From the NCBI RefSeq assembly GCF_024600715.1, contig NZ_CP102332.1, forward strand, positions 6,014,001-6,078,000: a stretch of 64,000 nucleotides of DNA. The letters are read 5' to 3'. Positions 17,382 to 25,595 of this stretch are shown here, piece by piece; position 1 is the stretch's first letter, and every line of letters begins with the position of its first letter. This DNA comes from Streptomyces changanensis (lineage in GTDB: Bacteria; Actinomycetota; Actinomycetes; Streptomycetales; Streptomycetaceae). Made by a program: the position numbers and the translations under genes. The notes under the pieces were generated by a model. That model saw only the letters and a list, made by a program, of their open reading frames with translations, had not been told where the DNA came from and ran no database searches.

Positions 17382-18071
17382 TCAGACGGTCAGGTTCAGG
17401 CGGTCGGTCAGTTCGTCGGCGGCCGTCTTGAAGACCTCGTCTCGGTCCAGGCCCGCGACGTCGAGCCACAACCAGTCGCTGTAGGACGCCTGTTCGCGCA
17501 TCTGGTTCAGGACGGTGTCCTGGTAGCGGATGAAGTCCTCGTCTGTGTTGCCGGCGTGGCCGGCTTCCAGAGAGGTGAACGAGCCCTTGCGGGCGAGGGC
17601 TTCGCGGGCGTCGATGTTTAGGAAGAACACCAGGTCGGGTTCGGCGAGGTGGGCGAAGACCCGTTCGGCGAGGCGGGCGGGGACCTCGGGGCTGACCGCG
17701 TAGCGCGCAAGGATCTTGTGGTGGGCGTTGTCGAGGACCACGTGCGTACCGGCGGCGAGCGCGGGCCGGATCACGAGCCGGTCCTGCAGGGTGTACCAGG
17801 AGGCCAGGGCCAGCAGCCAGTAGTGGTCGCCGCACACCTGGGCGACGCGGGCGTCGCGCCGGTAGACCAGCTCGTTGAGGCGGTCGAGGTAGGCGGCCAG
17901 CTCCGGGTCCGGGACGCCGGTGGTGTGCTTGCCGACGAGGATCGCCTCGTGGCCGGCATCGGTCAGGGCCTGGTGCAGGCGGGTGGCGAGGGTGGACTTG
18001 CCGGCGCCGTCGCCCCCGACGAAGGTGATCAACCGTCCCGGATTGGGGGTGGTCGTCGAGCTGGTCGTCAT
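17382..18071 (-). CDS. Thymidylate-kinase-like nucleotide kinase
   Basis: The 229-residue protein has a Walker A motif FVGGDGAGKSTLATRL at residues about 17-32. Later segments are VVLDNAHHKILARYAV at the position of the DR(Y/x) region, and LVFFLNIDAREALARKG, the Walker B-like strand and lid region of the dTMP-kinase family. The DR motif of true dTMP kinases is not visible, so the substrate may be another nucleoside or nucleoside monophosphate. It overlaps the phosphorylase-like gene by 4 bases (ATGA). In a deazaguanine pathway such a kinase could raise a deazaguanosine to a nucleotide, which is an inference. Confidence 0.7.
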   Translation of the reverse strand: MTTSSTTTPNPGRLITFVGGDGAGKSTLATRLHQALTDAGHEAILVGKHTTGVPDPELAAYLDRLNELVYRRDARVAQVCGDHYWLLALASWYTLQDRLVIRPALAAGTHVVLDNAHHKILARYAVSPEVPARLAERVFAHLAEPDLVFFLNIDAREALARKGSFTSLEAGHAGNTDEDFIRYQDTVLNQMREQASYSDWLWLDVAGLDRDEVFKTAADELTDRLNLTV

Positions 18072-19141
18072 CGGGTTCCTTCCACGGAGCGGGCCGGGTG
18101 GCCGGCCAGACGGCGGGTGATGATGGTGCGGATCCGGTCGACGAGGACGGCGCGTCGGCGCAGGACGTCGTCGTGCCGCTCGTTGGACAGGTCGGCGGGG
18201 TACTGCGCGGTGAGGTTGTTGGAGATGACGTGGAGGTATCCGAACCGGATCCCCGCCGTGTGGGCGGCTGCCCCCATCGGGCCGATCTCCGGGTCGACGA
18301 AGGCGTACGAGGAGGTGTGCTGGGCCAGCCAGTCGCGGTCCTCCAGCAGGATCGAGGGCGAGGAGACGTGCAGGCCGCTCTGCACGCCGCCTTGGGCGGC
18401 GGCGAAGTCGCCGAAGAAGTCGTCCCAGCTGACCAGCGACCCGCGCAGCAGGCTGGTGTTGCCGGTCGCCAGCCAGGTGTTCGGCTCGATCCCGGGGGCT
18501 AGTGAGCCGACCTTGCCGATGTAGACCACGTCGCCGGCGCCGAGCTCGGCCAGCCGTTCGACGACCCGTCCGGCGACGTCGCCCCAGATGCTGTGGAGGA
18601 ACCCGAGGTAGACCACGCGCCGTCCGGCTATCTCCGCGCGCTGCCAGGCGTAACCATGCCCTCGGGTCCACACCCCGTTGGTGGGGGCGAGGTGCTGAAG
18701 GCCCCAGCCGACGATCACCAGATCGCCGTCCAGGTCCAGAGCGAGCGTGTCGAGAGCGGATCGGCACTGCTCCTGCCCGGGCGGTTGGTAGGTGACGATG
18801 TCCGCCGAGCGTCCCGTCAGGGCCAGATAGGTGGCGATGGTCAGCGCGTAGTGCTGGACGTAGTCGGCGCCGGGGAACGCCTGGAGGACCAGGTCCCGGC
18901 CCTGGACGGTCGCGGTGGGTCGCTCGATGTTGAACAGCTTCCCGGTCTTTTCGTACCGAGAGACCACCGCGGTGCGGTCGTAGCCGCCCACCACTCGGAT
19001 GCTGTCCCAGTCCTTGTCCTGGATGAGGTCGTGGACCTTGATCTCCAGGTAGCGCAGCAGACGGCTGGGGCTCATGGTGTGCCCGTGGAAGTCGATCGGG
19101 CTCGCGCGCAGCAGCCCGGGGGCGGCGATCAGGGAGGTCAT
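18068..19141 (-). CDS. Nucleoside-phosphorylase-superfamily-like protein
   Basis: This is a 357-residue protein from the ATG at 19139-19141. The C-terminal half has the layout of purine nucleoside phosphorylases: VVYIGKVGSLAPGIEPNT (glycine-rich phosphate-side strand), then SYAFVDPEIGPMGAAAHTAG in the position of the base- and ribose-binding Glu/Asp segment, then FGYLHVISNNLT. Catalysis would be reversible attack of phosphate on a nucleoside bond. The match is by pattern, without the exact signature, so it could be another hydrolase of this fold. It overlaps the dpdA-like stop by 1 base (TGATG) and the kinase start by 4, so it is tightly coupled to both. A role in base-sugar exchange for 7-deazaguanine is attractive but unproven. 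Confidence 0.5.
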   Translation of the reverse strand: MTSLIAAPGLLRASPIDFHGHTMSPSRLLRYLEIKVHDLIQDKDWDSIRVVGGYDRTAVVSRYEKTGKLFNIERPTATVQGRDLVLQAFPGADYVQHYALTIATYLALTGRSADIVTYQPPGQEQCRSALDTLALDLDGDLVIVGWGLQHLAPTNGVWTRGHGYAWQRAEIAGRRVVYLGFLHSIWGDVAGRVVERLAELGAGDVVYIGKVGSLAPGIEPNTWLATGNTSLLRGSLVSWDDFFGDFAAAQGGVQSGLHVSSPSILLEDRDWLAQHTSSYAFVDPEIGPMGAAAHTAGIRFGYLHVISNNLTAQYPADLSNERHDDVLRRRAVLVDRIRTIITRRLAGHPARSVEGTR

Positions 19142-19959
19142 CAGTTCTCCTCGGCGATTGTGACGCTGCTGCCGGCCGCGGCACGGACGACGGCGATGTT
19201 CCGCCGGATCAGGTCGAACCGGTCCGGAGCGATCGGGCCGAGGTTCTCGATGCGCGGCGTGGAGGGCTTCTCGTACGGGCCTTCGAGCCGTAGGGCGATG
19301 CCCATCGCGCCGAGAATGACCGGCGCCGCGCCGTCCACGGAGGAGATCCACTCGTGCTCGCGCTGCTCGACGAGTTCCAGGTGCCCGGTCCGGCCCAGGC
19401 CGAGCAGCCGGTAGACGATCAGGTCATCGACCAGACCGTGCTCTTCCAGGTAGGCGGTCGCCAGCCAGCGGTTGCGGCACAACTGCCCGTCCGGATCCGG
19501 ACGGCGCGAGGCCGGCAGAGCGATGGCCCCGGCCCAGCCGCTGTTCACGAACGCCTCGTAGGTCCGCCGCCACTCCTCGTCATCGGCGGCGTGCAGGACC
19601 GCGCACAGCCGGAAGGCGTCGCCGGACAGGTCCCGGATCTCGCGCGCGGCCCGTTCGCTGGCCTTCAAGGTCGCAGCGCCATCCCGCATGACGTCCGGCA
19701 GGATGATCTCCCGCGCGGACACCGCGAGCGCGGCCTGCACCAGGTCGGCGGAGGGCAGGGCGTAGCCGAGGTCGAAGAGCCCGTTGTCGACGATGATCTC
19801 GGCGCCGCGTGCGGCCTCCCGCGCGAAGAAGTCCCGGTAGGAGGCGTCCGCCAGGACCCGCTGGGCGGCGACGTGGTGGACCCGGGCGGGCTCCTGAGCG
19901 ACGAAGGCGCGCAGGTAGGCGGGCGGAGCGATCACGGAGAAGTCGATGCTCTTGGCCAT
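19141..19959 (-). CDS. TGT/DpdA-like 7-deazaguanine transglycosylase
   Basis: The 272-residue protein overlaps folE by 4 bases. It has the order of motifs of the tRNA-guanine transglycosylase superfamily: AEIIVDNGLFDLG (Asp58, general acid/base position), ILPDVMRDGAAT (Asp89, base-binding position), LCAVLHAADD and GWAGAIALP (the Q/G binding region), and IVYRLLGLGR with WISSVDGAAP, where Asp209 takes the nucleophile position. It is shorter than bacterial Tgt (about 370 residues) and lacks the C-terminal zinc site, as phage and bacterial DpdA-type proteins do. DpdA inserts 7-deazaguanine bases into DNA; tRNA or a free nucleoside are alternatives. Next to FolE, QueD and QueE this is the likely user of their product. 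Confidence 0.65.
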   Translation of the reverse strand: MAKSIDFSVIAPPAYLRAFVAQEPARVHHVAAQRVLADASYRDFFAREAARGAEIIVDNGLFDLGYALPSADLVQAALAVSAREIILPDVMRDGAATLKASERAAREIRDLSGDAFRLCAVLHAADDEEWRRTYEAFVNSGWAGAIALPASRRPDPDGQLCRNRWLATAYLEEHGLVDDLIVYRLLGLGRTGHLELVEQREHEWISSVDGAAPVILGAMGIALRLEGPYEKPSTPRIENLGPIAPDRFDLIRRNIAVVRAAAGSSVTIAEEN

Positions 19960-20579
19960 CACCGCGCTCCCCACTGCCCGGCGGCGAGGGCGAGGAAGTC
20001 CTGGGAGAGGACCGGGTCGGCGAGGAACCGGCCGCCCTTGTGCACCGTGGTGGTGCGGGCGTCCTCCATCCGCACGCCGCGCATGCTCATGCACAGGTGC
20101 ACCCCGCGTACGGCGACCGCGACGTCCTCGCGGCCGATCACCCCGGCGAGGTGCTCGGCGACCTGGCGCGTGTAGCGCTCCTGGACCTGCAGCCTGCCGG
20201 CGAAGTGTCGGGCGACGCGGCCGAACTTGGACAGCCCCACCACCTGGCCCTCCGCCAGGTAGCCGACTGCGACCTGCAGGTTCATGGGGATCATGTGGTG
20301 CTCGCAGAGCGACCAGACGCTCATGCCGCCCACCACGACCAGCTGGCCGGACAAGTGCGACTCGGTGAAGCGGGTGGCCGCCGGCGCGTCCGGGGAGAGG
20401 AAGTCGTTCCACCAGGCCGCGACCCGCTTCGGCGTCTCGGCCAGACCATCCCGCTGCGGGTCCTCGCCCAGCTCGACGAGCAGCTGGCTGATGAGGTCGG
20501 CGACGCGGTCGGTGTCGATGCCGGGCCCGGGCTGGCGGGGTACGGCCGGCGTCGGCGGAGCGACGGAGGTACTCGTCAT
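19959..20579 (-). CDS. folE: GTP cyclohydrolase I
   Basis: The 206-residue enzyme converts GTP to dihydroneopterin triphosphate, the first step to folate and to all 7-deazaguanines. The zinc ligands are visible: Cys92 and His95 in SLCEHHMIPM and Cys163 in HLCMSMRGVR. The substrate region GLSKFGRVARHFAGRLQVQE and ERYTRQVAEHL are also intact. Length is normal. It lies 52 bases after queE and overlaps the TGT-like gene by 4. A dedicated copy beside queD and queE is the usual sign of a secondary deazapurine pathway that draws its own GTP. Confidence 0.95.
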   Translation of the reverse strand: MTSTSVAPPTPAVPRQPGPGIDTDRVADLISQLLVELGEDPQRDGLAETPKRVAAWWNDFLSPDAPAATRFTESHLSGQLVVVGGMSVWSLCEHHMIPMNLQVAVGYLAEGQVVGLSKFGRVARHFAGRLQVQERYTRQVAEHLAGVIGREDVAVAVRGVHLCMSMRGVRMEDARTTTVHKGGRFLADPVLSQDFLALAAGQWGAR

Positions 20580-20631
20580 GTTGGATCTCGCTTTCGCAGG
20601 AGAAGAGGGGCCGGATGGACTGGGTGCCAGG

Positions 20632-21363
20632 TCAACGGCCCTTGGGATCGGCGAAGGCTGCGACGTGGAGCCTGGTGGTGAGGTGCCAGTGCCTGGAGGC
20701 GACCGCGTCCGCGAGGACCCGGGTCGTCGACGTGATCGCCTCGACGGTGGTGCCCTCCGGCATCACCCACACCGGCGCGAGCCCGTGCCGGTCCACCAGC
20801 TCGGCGATCCGGTCGATGTCGGCGACGGAGGAGGCGACGAACTTGAACACGCTCCGTCCGGAGGCGGCGAACGCCCGCAGCACGGACGGCACGATGCTCT
20901 TGGCCTCGTCCATCCCGAAGCTCGCCAGCTTCGGCGACACGTTGAACCGGACACCGTCGACCAGCAGCGCGGGGGCGGGCATGACCGTCCCGTTGGTCTC
21001 GAACTCGACCCGCCGGCCCTCATCCAGCAGCCGCCGCACCAGGGGGACCAGGTTCCGCTGCTGGAGCAGCGGCTCCCCGCCCGTGATGACCACGAGCTCG
21101 ACCGGAGACGGCCTCACCCACGCCACGAGATCCTGCACGGACTCGCGCGTCGAGACCTCCTGAGGCTTGAACCGGCTCCAGTCCCACGTCTCCTTCGTGT
21201 CGCAGGACTCGCAGGTCAGGTTGCAGCGGGACAGCCGGATGAAGATCGCCGGGTGGCCACAGCTTGGACCCTCCCCCTGGAAGGTGGGCACCTCGACACC
21301 GAAGCGCTCGGCGACGATCAGCTGCCCCAGCGGCTCGCGTGCGGTTGCTGCGGTGCCGGTCAT
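20632..21363 (-). CDS. queE: 7-carboxy-7-deazaguanine synthase (radical SAM)
   Basis: This is a 243-residue protein. The radical SAM cluster is CNLTCESC (Cys47, Cys51, Cys54; CX3CX2C), preceded by PTFQGEGPSCGHPAIFIR, the QueE signature, and followed by VITGGEPLLQ (SAM-binding GGE). QueE rearranges 6-carboxytetrahydropterin to CDG. The N-terminus before the QGEGP segment and the FNVSPKLA and GTTVEA segments also fit. It overlaps queD by 4 bases (ATGA). No ferredoxin or maturation gene is nearby; the housekeeping reductant presumably serves. Confidence 0.95.
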   Translation of the reverse strand: MTGTAATAREPLGQLIVAERFGVEVPTFQGEGPSCGHPAIFIRLSRCNLTCESCDTKETWDWSRFKPQEVSTRESVQDLVAWVRPSPVELVVITGGEPLLQQRNLVPLVRRLLDEGRRVEFETNGTVMPAPALLVDGVRFNVSPKLASFGMDEAKSIVPSVLRAFAASGRSVFKFVASSVADIDRIAELVDRHGLAPVWVMPEGTTVEAITSTTRVLADAVASRHWHLTTRLHVAAFADPKGR

Positions 21364-21770
21364 GTGGCGGCCACGTCGAACTGGGCCCAGCTCCGCTGGG
21401 TCTCGCGGACGCGGACGGCGGTCAGCTGCCTGGCGATCCTCGACGGCATGTTCGTGATGAACCAGCCCGCCAGGTACTGCGCGAGCAACTCGGACGTCGG
21501 CTCGAAGTCGAGGACTTCGTACAGGTTGTGGTGGTCGAGTTCGCTGTCGAGGTACTGCTTGAACGGGCTGAGGTCACCGAAGTCCGTCACGAATCCCGGC
21601 CCCTGGAGGGAGGACGCGGAGAGCACGACCTCGACCTCGTAGCTGTGGCCGTGCTGCCGGGAGCACTTGTGCTCGGGCGGGAGGCTGGCGAGGCGGTGAC
21701 CAGCCTCGAAGTCGAACGTCTTGCCGATGGTGAACCTGCCGGAAGGCAGCGGAACAGGGGCAGTCTCCAC
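21360..21770 (-). CDS. queD: 6-carboxytetrahydropterin synthase
   Basis: The 136-residue protein is read from the GTG at 21768-21770 behind an AAAGGGA site. The zinc ligands are His25 (FEAGHRL) and His40 and His42 (CSRQHGHSYEVEV), with the catalytic Cys36. Further conserved stretches are VTDFGDLS, LDHHNLYE and PTSELLAQYL. QueD turns dihydroneopterin triphosphate into 6-carboxy-5,6,7,8-tetrahydropterin. It heads the long minus-strand run of nine genes ending at 14973. A regulatory region with an inverted repeat lies upstream. Confidence 0.95.
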   Translation of the reverse strand: METAPVPLPSGRFTIGKTFDFEAGHRLASLPPEHKCSRQHGHSYEVEVVLSASSLQGPGFVTDFGDLSPFKQYLDSELDHHNLYEVLDFEPTSELLAQYLAGWFITNMPSRIARQLTAVRVRETQRSWAQFDVAAT

Positions 21771-22112
21771 GGGAGTCCCTTTCTCGTGACGGAGGGAGCG
21801 AGGGCGCCTGCGGCCCTCTTCGACGCCTCGCTCGCGAGACGCCAATTCCGGTACGGATTCCTGGGGCGCCGGCGGTCCCCGCGCGGCCGGCGGACGGGTC
21901 CCGACGAGCGCGGCCAGCACGATCCGCCTGCGGCAATGGGCTGGTCCGGCGAAGTGGTGTCGCTCAGGGCAGTTGGAGCGCTGACTCCTACGATGCGCCG
22001 CGTGCTGATGCACAGTCATTGACCGTGTGCTGTAGGAACATTGACTGCTGCGGTCAATGCCCGCCCGCATCCCGAGGGGTGAGGGCGTGGCCGAGCGACG
22101 AGGGGGCGGACG
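21771..22112. promoter_or_regulatory. Divergent regulatory region between queD run and XRE/TPR regulator
   Basis: This 342-base space is the only sizeable gap upstream of queD and should hold both promoters. The part nearest the regulator is visibly less GC-rich (about 21990-22060) and carries a repeated CATTGAC element and its inverted copy. No reliable -10/-35 pair could be fixed by eye. Confidence 0.5.
22039..22059. promoter_or_regulatory. Inverted repeat, candidate operator
   Basis: CATTGAC (22039-22045) and GTCAATG (22053-22059) are perfect 7-base arms around a 7-base spacer. A third CATTGAC copy lies at 22017-22023. This fits a dimeric repressor site. The adjacent helix-turn-helix regulator at 22113 is the obvious candidate ligand. 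Confidence 0.5.
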
Positions 22113-23522
22113 GTGGGGAAGGTATCGCGAGCGCGTCGTACGGAGATCCAGCGTGAAGCGACCCGGCTGCGGGCTCAGTGTCAGCGAGACGGCGACAGCC
22201 AGGAGCGAACCGTCACCGTGCTCCGGGCCGCGATCCCCGAACTCACGGCGCTGGAGGCGTGGCGCCTGGCCCTTGGATGGTCCCGAGCACAGGCAATCCG
22301 CGAGGTCGCTCAGGTCTACCTGGCGGACGACCTGCTGCCGCCGGCCTTGTCGCAGGCCCTGCTGTGCCGGTACGAGCATGGGCAGGCGCAGCCCGGCGAC
22401 GAGTACAGAATCATGATTTCCCGGGCGTACGGGGCGCGGCCGGATCAACTCGGGCTTGAGACACGCCACCTGTGGTGCAGTACGTGCGCAGCCCCGCTGC
22501 CACTCCACTACGGTCAGCGGCAGCGCGAGGAACCGAGCATCGACCGAAAGGAATCCATGACGACCGCGAGCGGGCTGCCCGCCATCCGTGAATCCGTGCA
22601 GTGGGCCGTCCTGGACGCGCCCAAGGGATCTGCGTCGCTCGTCGCCCTGGCCGAGGCCGCCGTGGAGCACTACGCCCTGAACTACAGCAAGCACCCACCG
22701 TCCGCCCTCCACGACGAGGTTCGAGCGACCCGCAACCTGCTTTCCACGGTGGTCGCCGCCGCCGACCGGGAGACGGCCCGTGGCCTGCGCCGACAGGTCG
22801 GCTGGCTGTCGGCGCTCCTGGGAAACCTCGCCTATCACCTGGACGACCGCGCCGGGGCGCGCGCTCACCTGACCCTGGCAGGGGCCATCGGCGAGTCCAC
22901 CGGCGAGGCGGCCCTCACCGCCTGGTCCAGTGGAGCCCTGGCCATGGTCGCCACCGCCCGGCGCGACTGGGAGCACGCCCGCGGGCACGCCGAGCACGGC
23001 CTTCAGCACGCCCCCGCCGGCCTGCGCCGCGCCCAGCTCCTGGGCTGGGCCCTGCTGCCGACGCTCGCCGCACTGGAGCACGCGTCCCGCGCGGATGACG
23101 TCATCAGCGAGAGCGACGAGATCATGCGGTCCGCCGTCGAGATTCCGGGCCGCTTCGGATACGACCGTGCCGAGCACCGTCTGCACGTCGCCGAGGCCCA
23201 CCTGACCCTGGAGCGCTACGAGCGGGCCGCCGACGTAGCCCGCACGTCCATCGCGGCAGCCCCCGAACACACGCCGGGATGGGTGGCGGCCACCCTCGTG
23301 CTCGCCCTTGCCGAAGCACGCGACGCCCCCGAGGAAGCGGCCGGCCGCGCACTGGGCGTCCTGGACCTCATTCCGCCTGCGCGGCTGAGGGCCACCGCCC
23401 GCACGCGTCTCGCCCGCCTCACCCGGGTCCTCGACCCGGCAGCGACCAGTGCGGGCGCCGAGCTGGCGGAGCGCCTGCGTGTCCTGCCGGCCCCGATTCG
23501 TACGGACGGCACCGCCGCGTAG
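22113..23522 (+). CDS. Helix-turn-helix regulator with TPR-like C-terminal region
   Basis: The 469-residue protein starts with GTG at 22113. Residues about 40-110 look like an XRE-type DNA-binding region (WRLALGWSRAQAIREVAQVY, then ALLCRYEHGQAQPGDEYRI). A CSTCAAPLP cysteine pair follows. The remainder is helical repeats with TPR spacing (DDRAGARAHLTLAGAIGEST, ERYERAADVARTSIAAAP). Streptomyces has many such regulators, often controlling the adjacent divergent operon and sometimes sensing a small ligand through the repeats. Placed head-to-head with queD, it likely controls the deazaguanine genes. Confidence 0.7.
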   Translation: MGKVSRARRTEIQREATRLRAQCQRDGDSQERTVTVLRAAIPELTALEAWRLALGWSRAQAIREVAQVYLADDLLPPALSQALLCRYEHGQAQPGDEYRIMISRAYGARPDQLGLETRHLWCSTCAAPLPLHYGQRQREEPSIDRKESMTTASGLPAIRESVQWAVLDAPKGSASLVALAEAAVEHYALNYSKHPPSALHDEVRATRNLLSTVVAAADRETARGLRRQVGWLSALLGNLAYHLDDRAGARAHLTLAGAIGESTGEAALTAWSSGALAMVATARRDWEHARGHAEHGLQHAPAGLRRAQLLGWALLPTLAALEHASRADDVISESDEIMRSAVEIPGRFGYDRAEHRLHVAEAHLTLERYERAADVARTSIAAAPEHTPGWVAATLVLALAEARDAPEEAAGRALGVLDLIPPARLRATARTRLARLTRVLDPAATSAGAELAERLRVLPAPIRTDGTAA

Positions 23523-23575
23523 CCACTTCTCATGAGTTGCCGCTCTTTCGCGCGGCGAGAGCCTCCAACGGTCGT

Positions 23576-24853
23576 TCATTGAGCGCCTCCGTCCAAGGCG
23601 GTGAGGCGACGAACGGGGGAGCGCCACAGCATCCACGCGGACAGGAGGAGGACGATCACGCCGGCGGTCATGACGGTGCGGACGCTGGTGACGGTGGCGA
23701 GGGCCCCCGCGGCAAGGGCGGCCAGCGGCTGCGTGCCGGTGGTCAGCCAGAGAGAGGTCTGCTGGACGCGAGCGCGGAGTCGGGGAGGCGTGGTCCGCTG
23801 CTGTACTGAGCGCTGGGTGGTGCCCACGCACGTGGCCGCTGCCCACTGGCCGTATCCGCTGACGACGAGGATGGCGAGCCAGGCGGTGCCGGGGCGGGCG
23901 ACCAGCGGGGGTATCTGCATCAGCGCGTACACGGTCCACGCGCATGCGATCACGCGGCCGGTCCCGTAGCGGTGGACGAGACGGGGGGCCGTGAGGGCTC
24001 CGCTGAGGCCACCGAGGCTGCCTGCGGCCATGATCACCCCGAGGCCGGTCGCGCCGATCTGCACGGTGGTCAGCAGGTGGTACGAGAGGAGGGTGGCGGT
24101 CAGGCCGGTGCCGATCCCGGTTACGGTCAGGGCTTGGAACAGGGGGCGGAGTATCGGGTGGGACGCGGAGTGGGCGACGCCCTCGCGGATCTCCCGGGTT
24201 GCCGGCCGCCTGCCGGTCTGCGCATGTTCGTGGGAGGGCAAGGCGCGAATGCGGGCCGCGCACCAGGCGGAGACGAGGTACGACAAGGCGTCGGCGGCGA
24301 ACGCGCGGGTCGCCCCGATCGTCGCGACGAGGACGGTGCCCAGGGCGGTTCCAGTGGTGCCGGCGATGGTGATTACTGCGGTGAAGCGTGCGTTGGCCCG
24401 GTGAAGGTGCTTGGGCTCTGCCAGGAGGGGGACGGCGGCCATCGACCCGGCCGTGTGCAGGGTGGACAGGACGCCCAGGGCCAGGGCGACGGCGTAGAGG
24501 AGCGGCATCGACAGCCGGTCGAGGATGGCTGCTGCGGGGATGACGCCCACCAGGGCAGCCGCCGCCAGGTCGGTGGAGAACAGGATGGTCCTCAGCGGAT
24601 ACCGGTCCACGACCACGCCTGCGGGCAGAGCGACCACCAACGCCGGAATCTCCGCGGCGAACGCAAGGAGGGCGACCTGTCCCGGGTTGGCCTCCAGGGA
24701 GAGGACGGCGAGGGCCGGCAGGCCGACAGCGTGGACGGCTGACCCCACGTAGCTAATGCCCTCGCCGGTCAGCAGACAGGCGAGGGACCGCCTGACGGCC
24801 CGGCCACCTACGAGTCCCTGTGGACCGATGTGGATCTGGGGTGCCGCTGTCAC
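23576..24853 (-). CDS. MFS transporter
   Basis: This 425-residue membrane protein starts at GTG 24853. Around twelve hydrophobic segments are visible, beginning at LACLLTGEGISYVGSAVHAV, with the A-motif-like loop GVVVDRYPLRTILF between the second and third helices and a long cytoplasmic loop after the sixth (IRALPSHEHAQTGRRPATRE). It is of the enterobactin-exporter-like MFS group often found as drug exporters. It could export a product of the neighbouring biosynthetic genes, but it is transcribed towards them and convergent with the regulator, so the link is weak. Confidence 0.8.
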   Translation of the reverse strand: MTAAPQIHIGPQGLVGGRAVRRSLACLLTGEGISYVGSAVHAVGLPALAVLSLEANPGQVALLAFAAEIPALVVALPAGVVVDRYPLRTILFSTDLAAAALVGVIPAAAILDRLSMPLLYAVALALGVLSTLHTAGSMAAVPLLAEPKHLHRANARFTAVITIAGTTGTALGTVLVATIGATRAFAADALSYLVSAWCAARIRALPSHEHAQTGRRPATREIREGVAHSASHPILRPLFQALTVTGIGTGLTATLLSYHLLTTVQIGATGLGVIMAAGSLGGLSGALTAPRLVHRYGTGRVIACAWTVYALMQIPPLVARPGTAWLAILVVSGYGQWAAATCVGTTQRSVQQRTTPPRLRARVQQTSLWLTTGTQPLAALAAGALATVTSVRTVMTAGVIVLLLSAWMLWRSPVRRLTALDGGAQ

Positions 24854-24983
24854 AGAAGGCGCTCCGGGAGATAGAGAGGGTGGTCGGTGAGAGAGGTTGG
24901 CGGCATCTGGCAACGCGCCCGGCGGGCACCGGCTGAGGGTGAGGGGCGTCCGGCCGCGCACCACCGGGGGAGAGGCCCGTCCT

Positions 24984-25595
24984 TCAAGCCGCGCGGCTGC
25001 CGCGCAGGAGCACGGTCGGCGGGTCGGGCAGGAGGTGGCGACGCTCCAGAGCGGCGCGACGGTCCTGGTGGGGAGGCAGTCCGGCACGGGCTCGGAGCGT
25101 GTCGAGAGCCTCGGGGGCGTCCACGGGGCACATCTCGATCTGCCCGTCGTGCAGCCGGTACTGCGTGCCGTACTTCTGCGGCTGGCCGCTTTTCACCAGA
25201 CACCGGTCGTAGAGGCGGGCCCACTGTGCGGTGGTGGCATCGCCCTGGCGCATGGCGGCGTGGAGCAAACGGAGCAGGGCGATCTGGAAGTTGAGGTCGT
25301 CGCTGTTGAGGGCGATCACCACTGCGGCCTCGCACCCCGCGTCCCCGACCAGTGACCGCCCGGGCCAGCGGCCCAGCCGTTCGAGGATCCGGCGCAGCGC
25401 ATGCGTGTCCTGGGCGGCGGGCTCGGCGTCCCCCATGGGGCCACGCTGGAGTGCGGGAGCTCTCCACGTCTTTTCCGCGTCGATCACGCGGCTGACCAGG
25501 TCCTGGGCGATGTCGGGATGAGCCGGCTGCCGGGCCCCGCCCGAGGTGCCGGCGTCGATCGGCGGTGGGGCGGGACGTGCGAAGCAGCTTTTCAC
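24984..25595 (-). CDS. DUF6624-like protein
   Basis: The 203-residue protein starts with GTG at 25593-25595. Recognisable family segments are LLHAAMRQGDATTAQWARLYDRCL followed by SGQPQKYGTQ and then PVDAPEALDTLRARAGLPP, typical of DUF6624 proteins (about 180-200 residues). No catalytic role is established. It contains no membrane segment. It lies 130 bases upstream of the MFS gene on the same strand and may share its transcript. Confidence 0.65.
   Translation of the reverse strand: MKSCFARPAPPPIDAGTSGGARQPAHPDIAQDLVSRVIDAEKTWRAPALQRGPMGDAEPAAQDTHALRRILERLGRWPGRSLVGDAGCEAAVVIALNSDDLNFQIALLRLLHAAMRQGDATTAQWARLYDRCLVKSGQPQKYGTQYRLHDGQIEMCPVDAPEALDTLRARAGLPPHQDRRAALERRHLLPDPPTVLLRGSRAA

Noticed and set aside
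16488..17621. A 377-codon plus-strand frame within the deazaguanine locus
   Set aside because: It is antisense to the DUF2797-like gene and the kinase-like gene, both of which have recognisable motifs and coupled spacing.
21771..24263. Long N-terminal extension of queD by over 800 codons
   Set aside because: The frame stays open through the divergent regulator on the other strand. QueD length and the GTG with a ribosome site at 21770 fix the real start.
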